Shown here piece after piece: positions 59,736 through 64,000 of a DNA stretch of 64,000 bases. The stretch's first letter is position 1. Each line of letters begins with the position of its first letter. The notes beneath the pieces were generated by a model. That model did no database searches, was not told where the DNA came from, and saw nothing but the letters and a program-made list of their open reading frames with translations. This DNA is from JBJMHZ01 sp045807125 (lineage in GTDB: Bacteria; Actinomycetota; Actinomycetes; JAWWOL01): NCBI GenBank assembly GCA_045807125.1, contig JBJMHZ010000005.1, positions 124,001 through 188,000 of the forward strand. Direction: 5' to 3'. A program made the position numbers and the translations under genes.

Positions 59736-62120
59736 ATGACCGGGCAGACGAGCACCACCGACGCCAACGCCGGGCCGTTGACCGACGCCGAGCGCGATCT
59801 GCTGCATGCCTACTGGCGGGCAGCCAACTACCTGTCGGTCGGCCAGATCTACCTGCTCGACAACCCGCTGCTGCGCGAGCCGCTGCGCCCCGAGCACGTC
59901 AAGCCCAGGTTGCTCGGCCACTGGGGCACGACGCCGGGCCTCAACTTCCTCTACGCCCACCTCAACCGCGTCGTCGTGCAGCACGACCTGGATGCGGTCT
60001 ACGTGACGGGGCCCGGCCACGGCGGCCCCGGCGTCGTGGCCAACGCCTACCTCGAGGGCACCTACACCGAGCGCTACCCGTACGTCTCGCGCGACGTCGA
60101 CGGACTGCGCCGGCTCTTCCGGCAGTTCTCGTTCCCCGGCGGCATCCCGAGCCACGCCGCCCCTGAGACGCCCGGGTCGATCAACGAGGGCGGCGAGCTC
60201 GGCTACTCGCTGATGCACGCGTACGGCGCCGCGTTCGACAATCCCGGGCTGCTGGTCGCGTGCGTCATCGGCGACGGCGAGGCCGAGACCGGGCCGCTCG
60301 CCACCAGCTGGCACTCCAACAAGTTCCTCGACCCGGTCCGCGACGGCGCGGTGCTGCCGATCCTGCACCTGAACGGCTACAAGATCGCAAACCCGACCGT
60401 CCTGGCGCGCATCCCACCGGAGGAGCTGCACGCCCTGCTGCGGGGCTACGGCTACCGGCCGTACGAGGTAGCCGGCGACGACCCGGCCACCATGCACCAG
60501 GCGATGGCTGCGGCGCTCGACGAGATCATCGCCGAGATCCACCGCATCCAGGGGGCCGCCCGCGGCGGCGGGGCGGCCGAGCGGCCCACCTGGCCGGTGC
60601 TCGTGCTGCGCTCGCCGAAGGGCTGGACGGGCCCCAAGGAGGTCGACGGGCACCAGACCGAGGGCAGCTACCGCTCGCACCAGGTGCCGCTCGCCGACGT
60701 GCTCGGCAACCGCGGTCACCTGCGCCTGCTGGAGGAGTGGCTACGCTCGTACCGGCCGGACGAGCTGTTCGACGACACCGGTGCGCTGCGCTCCGAGCTG
60801 GCTGCGCTCGCACCGCGCGGCGAGCGGCGGATGAGCGCCAACCCGCACGCCAACGGCGGCGCGCTGCTGCGCGACCTGGTGCTGCCCGACTTCCGCGACT
60901 ACGCGGTCGAGGTGAAGGGCCCGGCGACGTCGTCCAGCGAGGCGACGCGCGTGCTCGGCACGTTCCTTCGCGACGTCATCAGGCGCAATCCCGACAACTT
61001 CCGCATCTTCGGCCCTGACGAGACGCAGTCCAACCGGCTCGGCGCCGTCTTCGAGACCACCAACCGCACGTGGCTCGCGGGCACGGAGCCGGGCGACGAC
61101 CACCTCGCGCCCGACGGGCGGGTCATGGAGGTGCTGTCAGAGCATCTCTGCCAGGGCTGGCTGGAGGGCTATCTCCTCACCGGTCGCCACGGATTGTTCA
61201 ACTGCTACGAGGCTTTCATCCACATCGTCGACTCGATGGTCAACCAGCACGCAAAATGGCTGAAGGTCACGGATCAGATCCCGTGGCGCCGGCCCATCGC
61301 TTCGCTCAACTACCTGCTGTCCAGCCACGTCTGGCGGCAGGATCACAACGGCTTCAGCCACCAGGATCCCGGCTTCATCGACCACGTCGTCAACAAGACG
61401 GCGCACCTGGTGCGGGTCTACCTGCCGCCGGACGCCAACTGCCTGCTGTCGGTGGCCGACCACTGCCTGCGCACCAAGCAGTACATCAACGTGGTCGTCG
61501 CCGGCAAGCAGCCCACGCTCGACTACCTCTCGATGGACGAGGCGGTCGCGCACTGCACGCGCGGCATCGGCATGTGGGACTGGGCGAGCACCGACGACGG
61601 CATGGTGCCCGACGTCGTCATGGCTTCCTGCGGCGACGTCCCGACGATGGAGGCGCTCGCCGCGACGGCCATGCTGCGCGAGCACCTGCCGGAGCTGAAG
61701 GTTCGGTTCGTCAACGTGGTCGACCTCATGCGCCTCCAGGACGAGCGCGAGCACCCGCACGGCATGTCGTCGAAGGAGTTCGACACCGTCTTCACGGCCG
61801 ATCGGCCGGTCGTCTTCGCCTACCACGGCTACGCGACGCTGATCCACCGCCTCACCTACCGGCGCACCAACCACGCCAACGTCCACGTGCGCGGCTACAA
61901 GGAGGAGGGCACCACGACGACGCCGTTCGACATGGTAATGCTCAACGACCTCGACCGCTTCCACCTCGTGATCGACGTCATCGACCGCGTCCCCGGGCTC
62001 GGCGCCCGGGCCGCGCACCTGCGCCAGCGGATGACGGACGAGCGGCTGCGGGCCCGGCTCTACACCAGGGAGCACGGCGAGGACGCGCCCGACATCCGCG
62101 ACTGGGCGTGGCCGTACTGA
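59736..62120 (+). CDS. xfp: Xylulose-5-phosphate/fructose-6-phosphate phosphoketolase
   Basis: This is a 794-residue protein: WGTTPGLNFLYAHLNRVV, TGPGHGGPGVVANAYLEG, FPGGIPSHAAPETPGSINEGG, thiamine-diphosphate motif GDGEAETGPLATSWHSNKFL, and HANVHVRGYKEEG. It splits sugar phosphates to acetyl phosphate and glyceraldehyde- or erythrose-phosphate. GAGGAGG precedes the ATG at 59736. The acetate kinase gene begins 14 bp after its stop, forming a complete acetyl-phosphate to acetate route yielding ATP. Confidence 0.97.
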   Translation: MTGQTSTTDANAGPLTDAERDLLHAYWRAANYLSVGQIYLLDNPLLREPLRPEHVKPRLLGHWGTTPGLNFLYAHLNRVVVQHDLDAVYVTGPGHGGPGVVANAYLEGTYTERYPYVSRDVDGLRRLFRQFSFPGGIPSHAAPETPGSINEGGELGYSLMHAYGAAFDNPGLLVACVIGDGEAETGPLATSWHSNKFLDPVRDGAVLPILHLNGYKIANPTVLARIPPEELHALLRGYGYRPYEVAGDDPATMHQAMAAALDEIIAEIHRIQGAARGGGAAERPTWPVLVLRSPKGWTGPKEVDGHQTEGSYRSHQVPLADVLGNRGHLRLLEEWLRSYRPDELFDDTGALRSELAALAPRGERRMSANPHANGGALLRDLVLPDFRDYAVEVKGPATSSSEATRVLGTFLRDVIRRNPDNFRIFGPDETQSNRLGAVFETTNRTWLAGTEPGDDHLAPDGRVMEVLSEHLCQGWLEGYLLTGRHGLFNCYEAFIHIVDSMVNQHAKWLKVTDQIPWRRPIASLNYLLSSHVWRQDHNGFSHQDPGFIDHVVNKTAHLVRVYLPPDANCLLSVADHCLRTKQYINVVVAGKQPTLDYLSMDEAVAHCTRGIGMWDWASTDDGMVPDVVMASCGDVPTMEALAATAMLREHLPELKVRFVNVVDLMRLQDEREHPHGMSSKEFDTVFTADRPVVFAYHGYATLIHRLTYRRTNHANVHVRGYKEEGTTTTPFDMVMLNDLDRFHLVIDVIDRVPGLGARAAHLRQRMTDERLRARLYTREHGEDAPDIRDWAWPY

Positions 62121-62134
62121 GGGCGGGGGGTGTC

Positions 62135-63220
62135 ATGGTCGAGCCCATGCGGGTGCTTGTCGTCAACGCAGGGTCCAGCAGCCTGAAGCTGCGGGCGCTC
62201 GGCCCGCGCGACGAGCTGCTCGCGTCGTACGACCTCGCGCCCGGCGACCCGGTGCCGGACGACCTGCCGGCGGTCGACGCGGTGGGGCACCGCATCGTGC
62301 ACGGTGGCACCGAGCTCACCGGCCCCGTCGTGGTCGACGACGAGGTCGTCAAGCGGCTGGATGCCCTGACCGAGCTCGCTCCGCTGCACCAGCCGAAGTC
62401 GCTGGCGGCGCTCGAGGCGGTGCGGCGGGCGCTGCCCGATGTGCCCGCAGTCGCCTGCTTCGACACCGCGTTCCACGCGTCGATGCCGCCAGCAGCCACG
62501 ACGTACGCGGTGCCGCGCGACTGGCAGGAGCGGTACGGCGTGCGCCGCTACGGCTTCCACGGGCTCTCGCATGCGTACGCCTCGCGGCGGGCGGCCGAGC
62601 TGCTGATGCGGGCGGCCACCGATCTGCGGGTGGTCACCTGCCATCTCGGCGCCGGCGCGTCGCTGGCGGCGGTGCAGGGCGGCCGATCGGTCGACACGAC
62701 GATGGGCTTCACCCCACTGGAAGGGCTCGTCATGGCCACCCGGTCGGGTACGGTCGACCCCGGCCTCGTGCTGTGGCTCCAGGAGCACGAGGGGCTATCG
62801 GAGCGAGCGGTCGCCGAAGCGCTCGAGCACGAGTCGGGGCTGCTCGCGCTCGCGGGCACCGCGGACATGCGCGAGGTGACGGCCCGTCGCCGGCGGGGCG
62901 ATCGTCAAGCCACGCTGGCGTTCGACGTCTACGTGCATCGCCTGCGGGCCGGCATGGCCGCGATGGTGGCGGCGATGGGCGGCGTCGATGCGTTCGCCTT
63001 CACCGGCGGTGTCGGCGAGCGGTCGTCCGACGTGCGGGCCGCGGCCGTCGTGGGGCTGCGCTTCGTCGGCGCCCACCTCGACGACGAGGAGAACGACGCC
63101 GTGGGCGACCAGGACCGCGACGTCAGCTACCCCGGCGCACCGGTGCGCACGCTCGTCGTGCACGCGCGGGAGGATCTCGAGATAGCCAGGCAGGTGCGCG
63201 CCGCGCTCGTGGCCGGTTGA
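62135..63220 (+). CDS. ackA: Acetate kinase
   Basis: This is a 361-residue ASKHA-fold kinase: VLVVNAGSSSLKLRAL, GHRIVHGG, FDTAFHASMP, RRYGFHGLSHAYASRRAAEL, THLGAGAS-like CHLGAGASLAAV, GFTPLEGLVMATRSG, and FTGGVGERS. Slightly shorter than the usual 400 residues, as in other actinobacterial phosphoketolase operons. It converts acetyl phosphate to acetate and ATP. Confidence 0.96.
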   Translation: MVEPMRVLVVNAGSSSLKLRALGPRDELLASYDLAPGDPVPDDLPAVDAVGHRIVHGGTELTGPVVVDDEVVKRLDALTELAPLHQPKSLAALEAVRRALPDVPAVACFDTAFHASMPPAATTYAVPRDWQERYGVRRYGFHGLSHAYASRRAAELLMRAATDLRVVTCHLGAGASLAAVQGGRSVDTTMGFTPLEGLVMATRSGTVDPGLVLWLQEHEGLSERAVAEALEHESGLLALAGTADMREVTARRRRGDRQATLAFDVYVHRLRAGMAAMVAAMGGVDAFAFTGGVGERSSDVRAAAVVGLRFVGAHLDDEENDAVGDQDRDVSYPGAPVRTLVVHAREDLEIARQVRAALVAG

Positions 63221-63247
63221 CCTGGGCCCGTCGAGGCCGCGCGCGAC

Positions 63248-63279
63248 GAGGGGGCGGCCCCTCTCAGGGCCGCCCCCTC
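63248..63279. terminator. Strong hairpin after the phosphoketolase-acetate kinase operon
   Basis: GAGGGGGCGGCCC (63248-63260) and GGGCCGCCCCCTC (63267-63279) pair perfectly over 13 bp with loop CTCTCA. The hairpin lies in the 69-bp gap between convergent genes and can serve both strands. No T run is present. Confidence 0.8.
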
Positions 63280-63289
63280 CGATCCGCGC

Positions 63290-63640
63290 TCAGCGGGCAT
63301 CGTCGTCGTAGTAGTCCTTGCTGCCGGACTTGGCGATCCCGCGCGCCAGCATGTAGCCGACGGTGAGGATCGTGATGAGCAGCCAGGCACGGTCGGCGCG
63401 GAAGTAATCGCCCGCTGTCCCGCTGGCCGAGCTGGCGTTGGCGCTGGAGTCATCCCCGACGACCGCCGACGCGATGAGCACGGCGATGACGGACGCCACG
63501 TAGACGAAGAACTCCGTCGTCTTGAACGCCGACTTGGTCTCGGTGCTCACGCGACGGCCGCGAGCGCGGCCGGTCAGCGCGCCGGCGCCCTGCGCCGACC
63601 CGTCGGGATAGGCGTTGGAACTGGTGGATTCGGTCTGCAT
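63290..63640 (-). CDS. Small membrane protein of unknown function
   Basis: This is a 116-residue protein with two membrane helices (FFVYVASVIAVLIASAVVG and WLLITILTVGYMLARGIA), a conserved-looking TKSAFKTTEF before the first helix and an acidic DYYDDD end. Family not recognised. The ATG at 63640 is chosen conservatively; an in-frame ATG at 63733 would add 31 residues. The 63641-63860 gap holds no other gene. Confidence 0.65.
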   Translation of the reverse strand: MQTESTSSNAYPDGSAQGAGALTGRARGRRVSTETKSAFKTTEFFVYVASVIAVLIASAVVGDDSSANASSASGTAGDYFRADRAWLLITILTVGYMLARGIAKSGSKDYYDDDAR

Positions 63641-63860
63641 GTGCGTCAAGTTCGCTCCTGGAGCGGATGGGCCGTCGATGACGGCAAAAGTGGAGCGGAC
63701 GCTGCTTGCCGCTGTTGGTGGCTGCTCGGTCATACCCACCGGCCCGGCGCCGATTCGGACCGGGCAACCCCTCGCGCTCGGGGAACGGAACTCTCACCCT
63801 GCCGCTGAGACGCCCGTCACCCGACGACGTCGCCCGCGCTCGCCACCCGCGTGTCCTGCG

Positions 63861-64000
63861 TCACAGCAACGCTAGCGACAAACCGGCTGCGGCCGCGGCG
63901 AGGCCGGCCACGATGCTGAGCGCGACGTTGGCGCCCGCCCTGGGCAGGTCGCCGCCCTCGGCGAGCGCCACGGTCTCCCATGCCCACGTCGAGAGCGTGG
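63861..64000 (-). CDS. crcB: CrcB/FluC fluoride channel, C-terminal part (cut by window edge)
   Basis: Only the last 46 residues are in the window: TLSTWAWETVALAEGGDLPRAG followed by NVALSIVAGLAAAAAGLSLALL and a TGA at 63861. The STW..E..L...GD....A..N...S...G pattern fits the last helices of dual-topology fluoride channels. The upstream part lies outside, so a fluoride riboswitch cannot be checked. Confidence 0.7.
   Translation of the reverse strand, partial: TLSTWAWETVALAEGGDLPRAGANVALSIVAGLAAAAAGLSLALL

Overview
The window is about 73-75 % G+C, uses GTG starts freely, and carries an operon order (rdgB, rph, MBL-fold protein, cysM, cysO, mec, DUF2017, clpS, divergent pncB) that matches, as I recall it, the Mycobacterium tuberculosis Rv1330c-Rv1341 block without the rhomboid and murI genes. 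It is therefore a chromosomal segment of an actinobacterium (Actinomycetota). The genus cannot be fixed from sequence alone. No phage, complete insertion sequence, CRISPR array or replication origin was seen.

Bases 1-20.4 kb: after the truncated end of a CPA2-type antiporter comes a compact polyketide locus. It has a GntR/FadR regulator, a gamma-butyrolactone-receptor-like TetR regulator, a second TetR regulator, a flavin reductase, a type II thioesterase, two giant modular type I PKS proteins (about 2,398 and 2,178 aa) and a flavin-dependent-halogenase-like protein. The two PKS proteins form three modules, KS-(AT)-ACP, KS-(AT)-(KR)-ACP and KS-AT-(DH)-KR-ACP-TR, where brackets mark domains whose catalytic motifs have been lost while the reading frame stays open. 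All three KS domains, all three ACPs, the last AT, the last KR and the terminal thioester reductase look intact. One AT would thus have to serve three modules (or a discrete AT elsewhere), and the product would be released reductively as an aldehyde or alcohol. A promoter with an 8-8-8 inverted repeat over its -10 element precedes the PKS genes.

Bases 20.4-31 kb: a helically phased 11-bp repeat array, a small unknown gene, an S9 peptidase, a DUF3618 protein, a zinc-type dehydrogenase, a Bcp peroxiredoxin and tRNA-Leu(UAG). Then comes a tight four-gene minus-strand operon: a zinc-ribbon membrane protein, a HerA-type ATPase, a lysine-rich protein with an HNH-like histidine motif, and a DUF202 membrane protein. 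This operon is the best candidate here for an uncharacterised multi-protein system.

Bases 31-46 kb: DedA protein, UDP-glucuronate decarboxylase, the conserved cysteine/RNA/nucleotide housekeeping block (CysM-CysO-Mec sulfur transfer, RNase PH, RdgB, ClpS), nicotinate phosphoribosyltransferase, a TetR regulator, a membrane-anchored alpha/beta hydrolase, a DPP-IV-like peptidase and a DUF3352 protein. Bases 46-54.9 kb: a methyltransferase, a D-aminopeptidase-like M55 protein, a DUF3048 lipoprotein, a FUSC-type transporter, a secreted AMIN/GerMN-like protein, GalE, a PAP2-family membrane protein and a GDT1-family cation transporter.

Bases 54.9-56.5 kb hold lower-G+C decayed DNA: a GNAT-toxin-like remnant overlapped by an upstream gene with two frameshifts. 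Bases 56.5-64 kb: a three-gene operon with GTGA overlaps (Gfo/Idh oxidoreductase, alpha/beta hydrolase, S51-like protein fused to a cysteinyl-tRNA-synthetase C-terminal domain), a phosphoketolase-acetate kinase operon ending at a strong hairpin, a small membrane protein, and the end of a CrcB/FluC fluoride channel gene cut by the right edge.
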